Made by a program: the position numbers and the translations under genes. DNA of 51,282 nucleotides from Globomyces pollinis-pini. Its lineage: Eukaryota > Chytridiomycota > Chytridiomycetes > Rhizophydiales > Globomycetaceae. Positions within the stretch are counted from its first letter, which is position 1; every line of letters starts with the position of its first letter. The notes under the pieces are model-generated. The model had not been told where the DNA came from and did no database searches. It saw only the letters and a list, made by a program, of their open reading frames with translations. Below, piece after piece: positions 23,543 to 35,065 of the stretch. The stretch covers positions 1-51,282 of the forward strand of contig MU621131.1 of the NCBI GenBank assembly GCA_025399215.1. The letters are read 5' to 3'.

Positions 23543-25432
23543 TTATTGTATCAGTTTTTGTAGTTGTACAATAGTCAGGCTTGCCGATGGCCAGATATAA
23601 CTTAATGATTTCAACCCTTGAACAATATTGCCAACAATAATGCTTCGTAATTCCGCATCTTGTTCCACGTCCTGTGGATAACATCGAACTCCCAACAAGC
23701 ATGATGAGGATACCACAAAGAAAATATATGCAAAAGATGGATCTAGACACATTGGACTTGGTAAAGTTGAATTCAATGGGTTTCTATCTCCAGATTCGAG
23801 TGACGCAACAGAGTATCTATATTCTCCATATACCGAATCACATGGGAGAAATCGTGTGGTGATTTCTTTAACTACAAAACCCAACGCCTTTGCAACGGCA
23901 AACAAAATATCTTTAGATAAAAATAGTGGTGGACCCCCAGAATAAGCTGGATAAAGTGTTCGATTTTTTTGTTGAGCTCCTGACAAATGAAGATATGATA
24001 AGCATCCCAAGCACAGCAATGTTTTAGATACTACCAATTGGTGGCACTTTGCAGTAGGTGGTGATAATGTTGACATATCTGCCCCAAAAATAAAATTAGA
24101 GAGTGAATCAAAGTACGCCAGATCTTCTGGGATCTCTTTCAAGATTTTCAACACTTCTTCATGACAAGATGCTAGTTCAAGCGAGTCAAATTCGCCCTTT
24201 TCGTACGTATATCGTTTGGAGTAACTGACGGCTCGCTTGAAAAGCATATCAATTCTAATTGATTGATCAAGTAGAGAACAGGCATCGGAAAAAAGTTTTG
24301 GGTACGCTAACACTGCTTCCTTCATTTCGTCAAACATGGGGGCCCATTGTGAATTCTCCCAAATAGTATACTTGGCTAAATCGGGTATCCTATATCTAGC
24401 GATAGGTTCGCTGATGATTGGAACAGTCAAGCAAATACTGGTAAGCAAATTTTCATCAAAACCTATACGCATCGAACCTTCTGGTAAATTAATACAATTG
24501 ACGTTATATAGAAACGCAATCAACGAATAAATTTCAAAATAATCTTCTTGAGAAAGCACAGGACTATTTAAATTAAGTGGATGAACCAACTTAACCAAAT
24601 CCTCCATGCTAACAATATTTTGGTTGACAGCATTCCGAGGTAAATTCAACAACATTTGAGAATTATAAAATCCAAGTTCACGAGCAAGATCCAGCATATC
24701 ACCTATCAAATTTAATCTTTGAAGATCTTACGAATCATTTTCCGACTTTCTACAACTTCACCCAATTGAAATAGGAAAATAGACAACCCTAAATGAGCTC
24801 TAATCTCATCACATTGAACAGTGATTAAATCGTTTTTGAGTTGTGGAATATCAAGTTCCCAATGTACTTTGAAAGATTTGGCGAAATTAATCTTGTTTTG
24901 CATTTCCAGACTTTCAGGTGTGGGAAATAGTTTGGGATGAGTTGAATAAATTAAAGATGGGTACATGAATGACCGTTTGAGATTATCAGGCATTTTTGAC
25001 AATCGATTTGGATTCAAAAATCGGTTGAAATCGTCACCAAATGGGATATATGCATATAAAGAAAGAGACGATAATTGCAAAAGATGATTTTGAACATCTG
25101 AATCAAAGCGAAGAATATCTTTTGATGATGTAGTGCTGTTTATGGTACTATTTGATAAATTGTGTGAAGATTCAACTCCATAATCAACCACATTTTTGGT
25201 GCCATTATAAACACAATTAATTGAACCTAATTTCTTTCTTCTGGCAAATCTAACGCACATATTACAAGGAATTTTACTGTTACAATCCAAGGATCGTACA
25301 ATACATCTATCTGTTTTGTTTAAACAAAATATTAAATATACCACATCTTTGATCCACTATTTTTTCTCCAATTTCTGTGGAATCTTTGGAGCTGGTAGTC
25401 TCTGAGATGTTGGATGAGTGTATATCTTCCAT
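23543..25432 (-). CDS. Zn2Cys6-type transcription factor, copy 2
   Basis: Three exons, 25342-25432, 24732-25310 and 23543-24702 (introns 31 and 29 nt), sum to 609 aa. The ATG at 25432 starts MEDIHSSNISETTSSKDS. Joined cysteine cluster: CDRC-x6-C-x5-CNMC-x13-C. Downstream are the family blocks MPDNLKRSFMYPSLIYSTHPKLFPT, DLAKYTIWENSQWAPMFDEMKEA and GGPPLFLSKDILFAVAKALGF. Intron positions and phases match the neighbours, so the trio arose by tandem duplication that included introns. Sequence divergence between copies is substantial, implying an old duplication. The 254-bp spacer before copy 1 is short. Confidence 0.85.
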
Positions 25433-25524
25433 CTACTAACTTTACTAAAAATTTGGAAAAAAAGAATTCAATGACACTCAAATACTCCAATATGGTTAAA
25501 CTATGCCAATGCGATAAGGTATAT

Positions 25525-27399
25525 TTAAATAATTAAACTATTCAACTGGTCAACATACACGTCCACTTCTGGCCAAAGGTACGATAAGCGTTTGATGGCA
25601 GGTATTATAAAACTACCAATGGATGTTTTCAATTCCAGCACTTGCTGATCATTGACGGGCTCGCTTTTAACACCAATCAATGACGAGGATGCAGCAACAA
25701 AAAATATGAAAGAAAAGGCCATTTCAGATCCTAATGGACTAGGCATGATATCATTCAAAGGATTGTCCAATGCAGATTCGAGGGCATTTGCTGGGTATGG
25801 ATATTCACCATATGCAGATTCACTGGGGAGTAATGGGGTGTGGATAGTTTTGGCAACATATGCTACTGCTTTTCCTGTAGCAAACAATAAATCTTTGGAG
25901 AGAAATAGTCCAGGACCGCCGAAATAAGCCGAGAAAAGTGTTTGAGTATTGTGCTGCGCTCCTGGTAGATGAATGTAAGACAAAGCAATGATAGACACCA
26001 ACGTAATAGACAAAACAAGTTGATGGCACTTTACTTTGGGTGGGGTAATCTCGGAATCATCTGCGCCAAATATAAATCCAGATAGTGAATTAAAATAAGA
26101 TAGTTCTTTTGGAATATCGTTCCAAATTTTCAAAATTTCATTGTGCAACAAGATTTGCTCATCTGCATCATATACTTTCCCATATTGTATTTCTTTGGAA
26201 AAAGTGACGGCTCGTTTGAAAATAGTGGTGAGAATAATAGAGCTGTTGACTAAATATCCAGCATCAGAGACAATTCTAGGATACGATATATAAGACTCTT
26301 TCATTTCATCAAACATGGGAGCCCAATGTGTATTCTCCCAAATGGTATATTTTGCTAAATTAGGAATCACTTGACGGACTAGAGTTTTGGGTATCAATGG
26401 GATACTTAGATCAATATTGTTTAAAATGGATTCATCAAAGTTGTTTGTTGTTGATTTTTCAGGTAAAATAATGGTGTTTGCTGAGTAGAGAAATGCTATA
26501 AGAGAATAAATCTCCAACTGTTCTTCTTGATTGAATTTTGAAAAATTGTTATCAGATATCGCAACTGGTGTCATCATTTTGACTAAATCATCCACATTCA
26601 AAACATTTTTTCCAAGTTTGAGTTTAGGGAATTCATTTAATAATGATTGGTCAAAAAATCCCAGATCATGAGCTATAGCAAACATACTTCCTAGACTATT
26701 AGACTAGTTGGGCATACTGATGATATTTTGTCCAGACTCTCGTTGCCCCATTCTATTTTTAAAGACTGCCAAACCAAACCGGGCTCTTACTTCTTCACAT
26801 TGATAAATAACAGACTGTTGTTTTAAATCATCCAGATCAATTTCTTGTGACAAAGTAAACGTTTTGTACATTTCCAACCTCCCTTCTGAATCCATTTTGC
26901 CAGTGGGAAACAACTTCGGATGAGTAGAAAAAGTGAGTGAAGGGTATAAAAATGCTCGTTTCAAATTATTTGACATGTTGGTAAGACGTACAGGATCCAA
27001 AAAGCGAGTCAAATCATCTCCAAATGGAACATAGCAAAATATAGAAAGAAAGGATAAATTGTACAAATGATCTATCAAATCGTTATCTAATGTTAAAATA
27101 TCCTTTCCGTTGACTAATGTTTGGGTTGAAGTTCTACTTTCATTCTCGATATTATCAGACGGTGATTGAACATCCATATTATGTTTGTAAATGCAGTTGA
27201 TAGAGGACAGTTTCTTCAAATTTGCAAAACGAAGGCATTTATTACAAGGTGTCTTCCCATTACAATTTAAGGAACGTACAATGCATCTCTCTGTTTGTTA
27301 ATTCCAATATATAATACCACATCGTCTGTCTATTATTTGTTTTTCTCCTATTTCCAGTAAGTTGAATTGACCTGGACTTCCATACAAATAATTATTCAT
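25525..27399 (-). CDS. Zn2Cys6-type transcription factor, copy 3
   Basis: Three exons, 27318-27399, 26718-27290 and 25525-26690 (both introns 27 nt), sum to 606 aa. The start is MNNYLYGSPGQFNLLEIGEK. Joined cluster: CERC-x6-C-x5-CNKC-x13-C. Shared blocks are NLKRAFLYPSLTFSTHPKLFPT, NLAKYTIWENTHWAPMFDEMKE and GGPGLFLSKDLLFATGKA. It is only about 90 bp upstream of the copy 2 start, so copy 2 must have a very compact promoter or be read from a long transcript. Confidence 0.85.
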
Positions 27400-27750
27400 G
27401 ACGGAAAGAAATTTGAATTTGATGGAAAAACAATTGGAGTTCGGATAAACAATTGGGCGTTGTTGACAAGGAAGAGAGGATTTTGACAGGTACAAGATAA
27501 TAATTGGTGGATAAGATGCAGGTAGCTATCTATTCTTCTAATTATTGATAATTGCATTAGAATAGAATATCTACGAGTAGCTAAAGATGAGTCGCGCTTG
27601 ATCCTAGTAGTGCACTATTAACAAAAGAACAGACACTTGGATAAAGAACAGTAAATAAAAGGGAAGTAATGGGAAAGAAGGAAGGAATTGATTTTATGGA
27701 CACAGTGTGTAGTTTCATTCACTTCAGCCGTCACTTCAGCCGTCCTCTAA
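27400..27750. other. divergent promoter region
   Basis: This 351-bp gap separates the minus-strand Zn2Cys6 copy 3 from the plus-strand TBC gene. No gene is visible. A short direct repeat (cacttcagccgt, about 27720 and 27731) sits just before the TBC start. Confidence 0.5.
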
Positions 27751-30221
27751 ATGAAACTTCATCAAACAATGGAAAGTCAGGTAGATTTTGAAGACATTCT
27801 GAAGGCCATTGACAGTGTACACTGTGAGCAAGACGACCAGTCTGAAGTCCCACATCAGTGGAATAACGTAGCGGATACCATTTTCAATAATATTATCAAC
27901 TCACACAATACCATAAACTCCAATTCAACCAGTAAAAATACAAACATAAACAATAAAATGACTTCCATAAATAATACCGGAATCGATATAAATAGTTCAG
28001 ACAAGAGCAACCTCGCCCATTCTTCACATACAAAAAGGTCTTGGTTTTCACTACCGAGAGCTAAATCATCACCCCATCATTCGAATAGTTCTAAGAAGTG
28101 GTTTTCGCTTCCTAGAACTCATTCATCAGGGACAGATTTGACTCGGATTTCAGAAACTTCAACTGTTTCCAGTCATGCCGAGTCTCTGCATTCAACTCAG
28201 AATCATCCTTACTTGACACTTCCAAACGAGAACCTAAAGTCGAAAACAATTGCAAAGAGGCATAATTATTCAAATTTAAAGGCCACCTTACAACCAATAC
28301 CCGAATTGAATATCACGAAAATCACCCCTTCCATCTCTATACACGAAGGTTCCCCAGTGGATACAGTTGGAAGAGTTCCATCTGTAGTTGGATTCAATAA
28401 AGATGACAACTTACCTCATCTGGCTTGGTCGCATTCACTAGAATCTGAGATATTTGGATCTTTGGACCGCGCAATTACCCTACAACCTTTTGAACTAGAC
28501 TCTTCAAACAAAATTGACCAGTCCTACCACCGTGGTTATTCGCAATCCTTGGATAGAACCAAACACAATTCACATCATAAGAGCTCAGATATTAAACCTG
28601 TCAATTATCAATCATTAGATAGAGGGAAATATAGGCCATCAAATGCATCATATTCTCATAATTTTCCGTCCGGGGAGAGAGTCGATTATACATCACAAAT
28701 TTCATTCCCATCACCATCAGTTGACCAAAAAGGATCCTGGTCCACATTAAAGTCAGCTAATTCAGATGAAAGATTGCCCAAAACTTCTATTGAATCTTCA
28801 CAATCTTTTCAAAACAAACTTTCGGATAGCAGATTAGAAGGAACAGTCCCATTGGATAAAGTATCAATGGAATCAATACGAACCAGTCGACCTGTTGATT
28901 TGGACTTACCAAAAGATTTACCAATGACAGATTTTTATGGGTTTTTAGTCAAATCAGTCAATACTATGGAATTAAAGAAGATCCAGTACCGGGAACGGGA
29001 AAGATTCAAAAAATGGGAGTTGATGAAAGGTGCCAAACTAACATTACATCAAAAGGTAGATGAAATGATTTAATATTAGTTTCCTGCCCGATTAGCGAAG
29101 GGAATACCACAATCTCTAAGAGGAGTATTCTGGTGTCAGCTGATATCGAGTGAGGTTGATACTGATTTGGCAAAACTTTATGTGGTATTATCATATCAAG
29201 ACTAATAATCAGGAATTATCATCTAAGCGGTCGAAATATTTCAAAGATATATATCTCATTTCCAATCAAGTGTTTCCATTTCACATCAAGTATTCAGAAT
29301 ACGGAACAGGGTAAAAATCGGTTTCTTATTTTGTTAGATCAAAATCATTATCCAGATTGCTAACTGCCATCTTTTATAGATTCGATTCCCTACCATTCAA
29401 TAAGAATATGATTTATTGGATTGCCGGATTGCTTACTGTTACATCAGAACAAGTATAATTCCGATTTTATTAATTGAATAGAATGTGTTTTGCATGTTGA
29501 ATCAAATATTTGATACCCGATTACCGAAAACCAATATTTCATCACATCAATTGTTTCCATTATACGATACCGTGTATCTGAGCCAGTGTACCAAATTATT
29601 TAAACAGCTCTTGTATATTTACCTTCCACAAGTATCTAACCATTTGGTAACCAAAAACAATATCTAAACATTTAGAAAATGGAAGAAATCAATATTGAAC
29701 TTCATTTCACCAACTGGATACAATCATTGTTTTTCAGTTGTATGTCAGAAAAGTCCATAATTGTTTCTAACCCGACTGAAGGATTAGTTCATTTCGACAC
29801 TCTGTTAAGGTTATTCGATTTATATTCCTTTTATGGTTTCGATATATATCTGCTAGCTAGCATTGCTTTACTTCAACACTATAAATCAACAATTCTAGGA
29901 ATGCATTATATTCGATTAAACCAATTTTTCCAATACAATATCAAACCAAATCGAACATCATTCTCAACTGATAAATTCATCTCGAATGTGATGAAATTGT
30001 GGACAGAAACTATTAAATTGAAATCACCATTACAGACTAAACAGTTACGAACAGTGTTTTCTATTGAAGAAACTCCAACATTTTCATCGTATATGCATCG
30101 TAATCGCAGTTTGTCTGATTTGACAATATCTAATGGACTTGATTCATCACAATTGAATTTGTCTAAACAAACCGTGTTTACTGGGTATGAATTGATTAGG
30201 GCCCTTTGGAAGGGTGAATAG
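27751..30221 (+). CDS. TBC-domain (RabGAP-like) protein, catalytic residues missing
   Basis: Six exons, 27751-29055, 29080-29181, 29213-29310, 29338-29452, 29482-29646 and 29676-30221 (introns 24-31 nt), sum to 776 aa. The first 400 residues are Ser/Asn-rich and disordered, with paired motifs W[F]SLPR[AT] and three Q/GSLDR repeats. The TBC domain begins about residue 385 (MTDFYGFLV, then LAKGIPQSLRGVFWCQLI) and ends with VHFDTLLRLFDLYSFYGFDI. The TBC fold is supported by RGVFWCQL, LSRLLTAIF and HFxxxLRLFDxY spacing. The IxxDxxR arginine finger is not visible (KDIYLISNQVFPFH), nor is the YxQ glutamine (NMIYWIAGLL). It is probably a Rab-binding scaffold rather than an active GAP. The start could also be the second Met at 27769. 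Confidence 0.78.
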
Positions 30222-30373
30222 AAATAGATGAATTTTATTTAAATATAAGCTAAATTGCATAAAGTTGTATTGTGCTATTATTTTTTGAATTGACATCTAA
30301 TTGACGTGTTTGAACCTGACAATGTCATTGAATCATTAAATCAGGTAGTAAAAATATCTTTACTGTACGAATA

Positions 30374-30823
30374 ATGAGCTCTCAGCCATTACAAACTGTT
30401 GTTCATGACCAAGATATAGATTTGATGGTCCATCAATGGGCGAGTGATTGTGGGTCAAGTACAACAGATCATACACTAACTCCTCAAACACAAGATGATA
30501 AACATACCATCGCCTTTCAATCTGCAGCTTTTTCTCCCGCTGAACGACTTCAATGTTCATGTCCCCAAAATGTACAACACACATTCGACTCACAAGTCCA
30601 GGAATTAAAATTAATGATGGATGTCACTTTAGACAGTTTTTTGACATTTAGGAATAGTGTTAATAAATTAAACTCGGATTTGCTCATACAATGTAGGCGG
30701 CTAGAGAAACAGTTAGTAGTGCAACGGTGGATGGAATTTATATTAGTCCTGTGTGTTGTAGCTCTCCTGACCTATCAATCTACACGAAAGATTGGATATA
30801 GTATATGCGTTCAATTAGGATAA
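30374..30823 (+). CDS. small tail-anchored coiled-coil protein, unknown
   Basis: A 149-aa frame without introns starts at the first ATG (MSSQPLQTVVHDQDID). It has a polar N-terminal half, a probable helical/coiled segment (residues about 72-115: FDSQVQELKLMMDVTLDSF... RRLEKQL) and one hydrophobic stretch near the end (WMEFILVLCVVALLTY, residues 119-135) followed by a short basic tail. This is the layout of a tail-anchored ER or mitochondrial outer-membrane protein. No family is recognised. It lies 152 bp downstream of the TBC gene on the same strand. Confidence 0.6.
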   Translation: MSSQPLQTVVHDQDIDLMVHQWASDCGSSTTDHTLTPQTQDDKHTIAFQSAAFSPAERLQCSCPQNVQHTFDSQVQELKLMMDVTLDSFLTFRNSVNKLNSDLLIQCRRLEKQLVVQRWMEFILVLCVVALLTYQSTRKIGYSICVQLG

Positions 30824-31477
30824 ACAGATAGAATTGACCATTACAAGAACGTGATGACATCCATTAGTCATCAGCAAAATAAATAGTAATTATACAATTA
30901 ATTATATAATAAACCATGTCAACTCAAATTCCAATTCCAGAACTATCTATAGAGTCCAATTTAGTAATCAATCCACATATACAACGATTCACACGGTAGG
31001 GTGTAGTAGGTACCTTTAGCCTGAGTTTGAGTCCCCTAGAAACTAAAACCCATATGATGTAGGAGGCGTGCCAATGGACCTCGTGACTAAAGGGTTTATA
31101 CTCTTACGTTTGGAATGTATTAGATGATTAGCAAGAGTGAACACAATAAAAATAGCATAACTGGCCATGGTAGAAGTTACTGGTCATTTTAGTGATCAAG
31201 TGATGACTTTAGACAGAGAAACGACACTGTTTGGGACCTGCAGTTTCATGTACCGATTCATACTTTCCATTTCGGAACGTCCCTTCCTCAAATATCAAGA
31301 TTATTCTGAATACCAAAAACAAGGTTTATGGCCAAGCTTATCTTGTGTCATGTTAAAGCTTATCCCATCATAAACACGTCGGAACTCCACAATTACTCAC
31401 TTTACCATCATCCAAACAGGGGCACTGTTTCATATTCGCAGTATTTAACAGTCAAAAATTGGCTTTATTTGTAACAA
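30824..31477. other. intergenic with a possible micro-gene
   Basis: An ATG at about 30916 opens MSTQIPIPELSIESNLVINP...RFTR, and a possible 24-nt intron (about 31000-31020) would extend it by 15 codons. This is the only coding-like signal; the 68-codon frame at 31167-31373 has no support. The last 100 bp hold the sugar transporter promoter. Confidence 0.25.
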
Positions 31478-32974
31478 ATGGATACAGTTAAACCAAAAAT
31501 GTTCATGACTTATCAGTTGTATTTTGCAATCTTTATTTGCAGTTTTACCTCAGCCGTCAATGGATTCGATAACTCTTTGATGGGGAACATGATTAATTTA
31601 CCTGGGTTTATCAACAGGTTTGGAAATCAGAATATTGGGCAGAATGGAGATGGAAATTCAACAGGGTTGTTATTTTGTGTCATATATGTTGGTGCTATTT
31701 TGGGGAGTGTTTGTGCTGGTCCTCTGTCTAATGCGTTTGGGAGAGTGTTTGGTTTGAAAGCAGGTTCGGTTGCTGTGCTGGCTGGTGGTGCTGTAGAAAC
31801 TCTGGCAACCAATATTGGTGTTTTCATGATTGGGAGGACAATGATTGGTTTCGGTTTAGTGTTTCTCATATCTCAAGCTACAACATATGTTGTGGAAATC
31901 GCCCATCCTGCATTCAGATCCAGAGCTGGATCTTTTTGTAACACTGGTTGGTTTTTTGGTTCCATTCCAGCTTCCTTTATTATGCTTGGAGTTACTCGTT
32001 TAGATGCGTCTGATTTTCAGTGGCAATTACCTGCTGGATTGCAATGCTTTTTTGCTGTTATTGTGTTTTTTGGTGCATTCTTTATGCCAGAGACTCCTCG
32101 TTGGTTGGTATCAAAGGGTCGAGTAGAAGAAGCCAGAGAATTCTTTGTTAAACATCATGCTAATGGTAATACTAAAGATCCTATCGTGGATGAACAAATG
32201 AATGAACTCCAAAGAAACATTAGTGGTACTCAAAACGAACAAACTTTCTTGTCATTCCTCTCTACCCGCGCTAACCGCTACAGAACTGTCATTATTATTG
32301 CAGTAGCATTTTTCAGTCAGACATGTGGTAATTTTGTAGCCAGTTATTTCTTGCCTCAAGTGACCATCTATTTTGGTGTTCCAGCAGAAGACGCATTCAA
32401 ACAAAATTTACTCCAAGTAGTGATTAACATATTCAGTTTCGCTGCTTCTATGGTTGGTGTATCTTATTCAGAGCACTCTAGTCGTCGAAACACTTTGTTC
32501 TACGGTACTTGTAGTTTTGTGGTATGCTTTTCGGTGCTTACTGGCTTCATTGCAATGTTTACATCTACTGGACAGGCGTTCTGGGGAATATTGGCCTTTA
32601 TTGCATTACAAGCATTTACTATCTGCTACTCTTTAGTTTGGACACCACTAAATGCACTTTATCCAGCGGAATGTTTGAATTTCCAAGGTCGTGCAACTGG
32701 AATGGCTATGTTGCAATTTTTCATTAATATGGCCAGTATATTTCAGTCTTTCGTTCTCGCAAAAGGTCTTACTTACTACAGTTACAAATTCTTTTTGGCC
32801 TACATTGGATTTGATATCTTTGCTGCTATATTTATTTACTACATCTTTCCTGAAACAAATGGTCGATCACCTGAAGATGTTGATTCTATCTTCGAAGCAG
32901 AGAATGTGGTTGCTCATTCATTGAGTTTGCGAGATAACTCAACCTTAGAAATGTCTTTGAAGCAACGGAAATAG
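31478..32974 (+). CDS. sugar transporter (MFS)
   Basis: A single 498-aa frame encodes a 12-helix major facilitator of the sugar porter family. Visible signatures are the inner-face motif after helix 2 (NAFGRVFGLKAG), a GR motif after helix 4 (IGRTMIGFG), PETPRWLVSKGR before the central loop, SRRN, and PETNGRSPEDVDSIF after helix 12. The length is normal for the family (about 500 aa). Known relatives are proton-linked or facilitative hexose or disaccharide carriers of the plasma membrane; the substrate cannot be read from sequence. It is intronless although most neighbours have tiny introns. It is convergent with the GT2 gene, with only 74 bp between the stops. Confidence 0.93.
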   Translation: MDTVKPKMFMTYQLYFAIFICSFTSAVNGFDNSLMGNMINLPGFINRFGNQNIGQNGDGNSTGLLFCVIYVGAILGSVCAGPLSNAFGRVFGLKAGSVAVLAGGAVETLATNIGVFMIGRTMIGFGLVFLISQATTYVVEIAHPAFRSRAGSFCNTGWFFGSIPASFIMLGVTRLDASDFQWQLPAGLQCFFAVIVFFGAFFMPETPRWLVSKGRVEEAREFFVKHHANGNTKDPIVDEQMNELQRNISGTQNEQTFLSFLSTRANRYRTVIIIAVAFFSQTCGNFVASYFLPQVTIYFGVPAEDAFKQNLLQVVINIFSFAASMVGVSYSEHSSRRNTLFYGTCSFVVCFSVLTGFIAMFTSTGQAFWGILAFIALQAFTICYSLVWTPLNALYPAECLNFQGRATGMAMLQFFINMASIFQSFVLAKGLTYYSYKFFLAYIGFDIFAAIFIYYIFPETNGRSPEDVDSIFEAENVVAHSLSLRDNSTLEMSLKQRK

Positions 32975-33048
32975 ACAGTAATTATCTTATGCAAAATATA
33001 ACATACAATAAGCAAATTCCATTTACATTTCGTATTGTTGATCAACCT

Positions 33049-34873
33049 TTATTCATTGATAGTGTGAATTTTATGAGCAGCCAGTGATTTATACCAAGCT
33101 GTATGCAATTCAATTTCCAAAGTCTTACTATCTTTCAACTGTTCTTCAATGCTACGTGGGAAACGTCTCCAAAAATCACGGAATGCTGAATAAAGAATGC
33201 TTACAAAAGCATTCATAAAGATGTACTGAGAGATTTGAACAATTGGGTCAAAGAATATCATTTCGGGTTGAAAGCGCTTCTTCATTGGACTCAGGATGTG
33301 TGATATTCTTAAGTTTAATAATATCATCAAACTCCAATAGTGTAGAACACAATCCAACCAAAAAACCACAATAGCCAAACTAGACGCATTGAATATCACT
33401 TCGTGTATGGTATAGATTATTGCACCAGTCAACATCATATCTCGACCAATATTCAATAAACGAATTAAGCATATCAATTTAATAATCCATTTTTTTCCAT
33501 CAAAATTATCTTTGAAATTAGTAATAATGTTGATGTATTTGAAGATAAAGGAGTGACTAGTGCAATCCCAAGATCGCACTCTTTGGTTAAAAAATGAGTG
33601 TTGACTACATTCTTCACAGCCTAACCCATATTTTTTCTTTAAATACGCTGGTATAAAATCAAACCAATGGAAGATACATGTGGGTGCAATAGTAGGGATG
33701 ATACAATCTGTCACCAACCCTATTCTCTTTCTGCTCTTCCCTTCAATAATGTCGATATCGATTAGACTATGCAAAATATATCCCATTTCTAAATCTTCCC
33801 CATTGAAGCAAGTACTGTGTTTTTTTAAAACGTTCAGTAAGGGTAATATCTTCCAAGTTGCCATTGCACCATTACAAAATAGTTGATTGCCAAGTAAATC
33901 CCACCACACTCTATCACATGCCGCCGTTAGGTATTCAATATCCTGATGCCGAGTTATCAAATTCACAGAAGAATTTGCAACACAAAGGGGATATGCAAGT
34001 GCAACCTTGGTTTGATCTTCAAAGAGTTTTTCAATCGACTGGTAATTCCAATGAGCTGGTACAATAACATCATCATCGATAATGGTAACATACTCGACAT
34101 TCAATTTGTTCTTTTCAATCTCTTCATTGAGGTAATAGACTGCAGAGTATTGAGCAAACGATTTGTTCCCTTTGGATAAATGCCCAACCTGGATATAAGT
34201 AACAGTTGCTTTTGGATCAGACAAATAGTATTCTTCCGACATACTATTACATAAATCATCTGTTGCTGCTTCTTCTTCTTTCGAGGAACCATTGTCAGCA
34301 ACATAGATTTGATGCGGTTTGACCAATTTTAACAGGGCGCGAAGGGTTTCATCAATTCCAGTTTTGGATGAATTATGGGCAACAATGAGAAATACACTAA
34401 CGTTAACGGATTAGATTTCACTACTGTGAATCTGGCGCTGGTTTACCAACAGTAATCGATGGTAATGGCCAACTAGCTGTTACACTGGAAATGATTGGAA
34501 CAGTAAATGAATAAACGCTGATCATATAAATGCACATCAACAATATCACATTTGGGCATAGATCTGGTGATTGATTCCAATAATCGGCAATATTCAAAAA
34601 TGTTGATAGGGAATCATGAAGAAATTCAAAAATACTCTGGTGATTGCCATATCCAAAGTAAACTACCCCTTGAATTGCTATTATGGAGATCATTAACGAA
34701 TTAAGGATGATTTTGGTGCTTTGTTGATGTGAATATCCTGGTTCATTTGGATTCTTCATGAAGGGTATTGCCAGTCCGACATAAACACTTCCTACAAGCA
34801 GGATCGTAGAAGACAATATAAAAGAATAGAAATGTAAGGATGGGATTGTGAAGTTACCCATCAGATCCAACAT
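33049..34873 (-). CDS. membrane glycosyltransferase family 2 (chitin/hyaluronan synthase-like)
   Basis: Two exons, 34425-34873 and 33049-34396 (28-nt intron), give 598 aa. Two to four N-terminal membrane helices are followed by a GT-A catalytic domain: VFLIVAHNSSKTGIDETL, VADNGSS, the DDDV metal/UDP motif, GDLE-type GEDLEMGY as catalytic-base region, and QRVRSWD in the position of the family's QxxRW. Further membrane helices follow (MLTGAIIYTIHEVIF, VVFWLDCVLHYWSLMIL). The arrangement resembles processive GT2 enzymes that extrude chitin, hyaluronan or beta-glucan. QRVRSW deviates from strict QRRW/QxxRW. The product is unknown, but a cell-wall or surface polysaccharide is likely. Confidence 0.82.
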
Positions 34874-35065
34874 TATTGAAACGTAAATTGTCTGTGCTAA
34901 ATCACATCAAAGTCAATGTACCAAAGAATGACCAAACAATACGAAATAAGCTTTTCATCATTTTTAACATTATTGTTTGTTGTACACAGTGTAACTGTTA
35001 ATAAACACGTATTTTCTTGTTTACAATTTTACTGTATGACTTTTAATTTCCTCGAGTATCTTAAG

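Noticed and set aside
31167..31373. 68-codon plus frame before the sugar transporter
   Set aside because: Composition and ending look random, and it lies in the promoter interval without splice signals.
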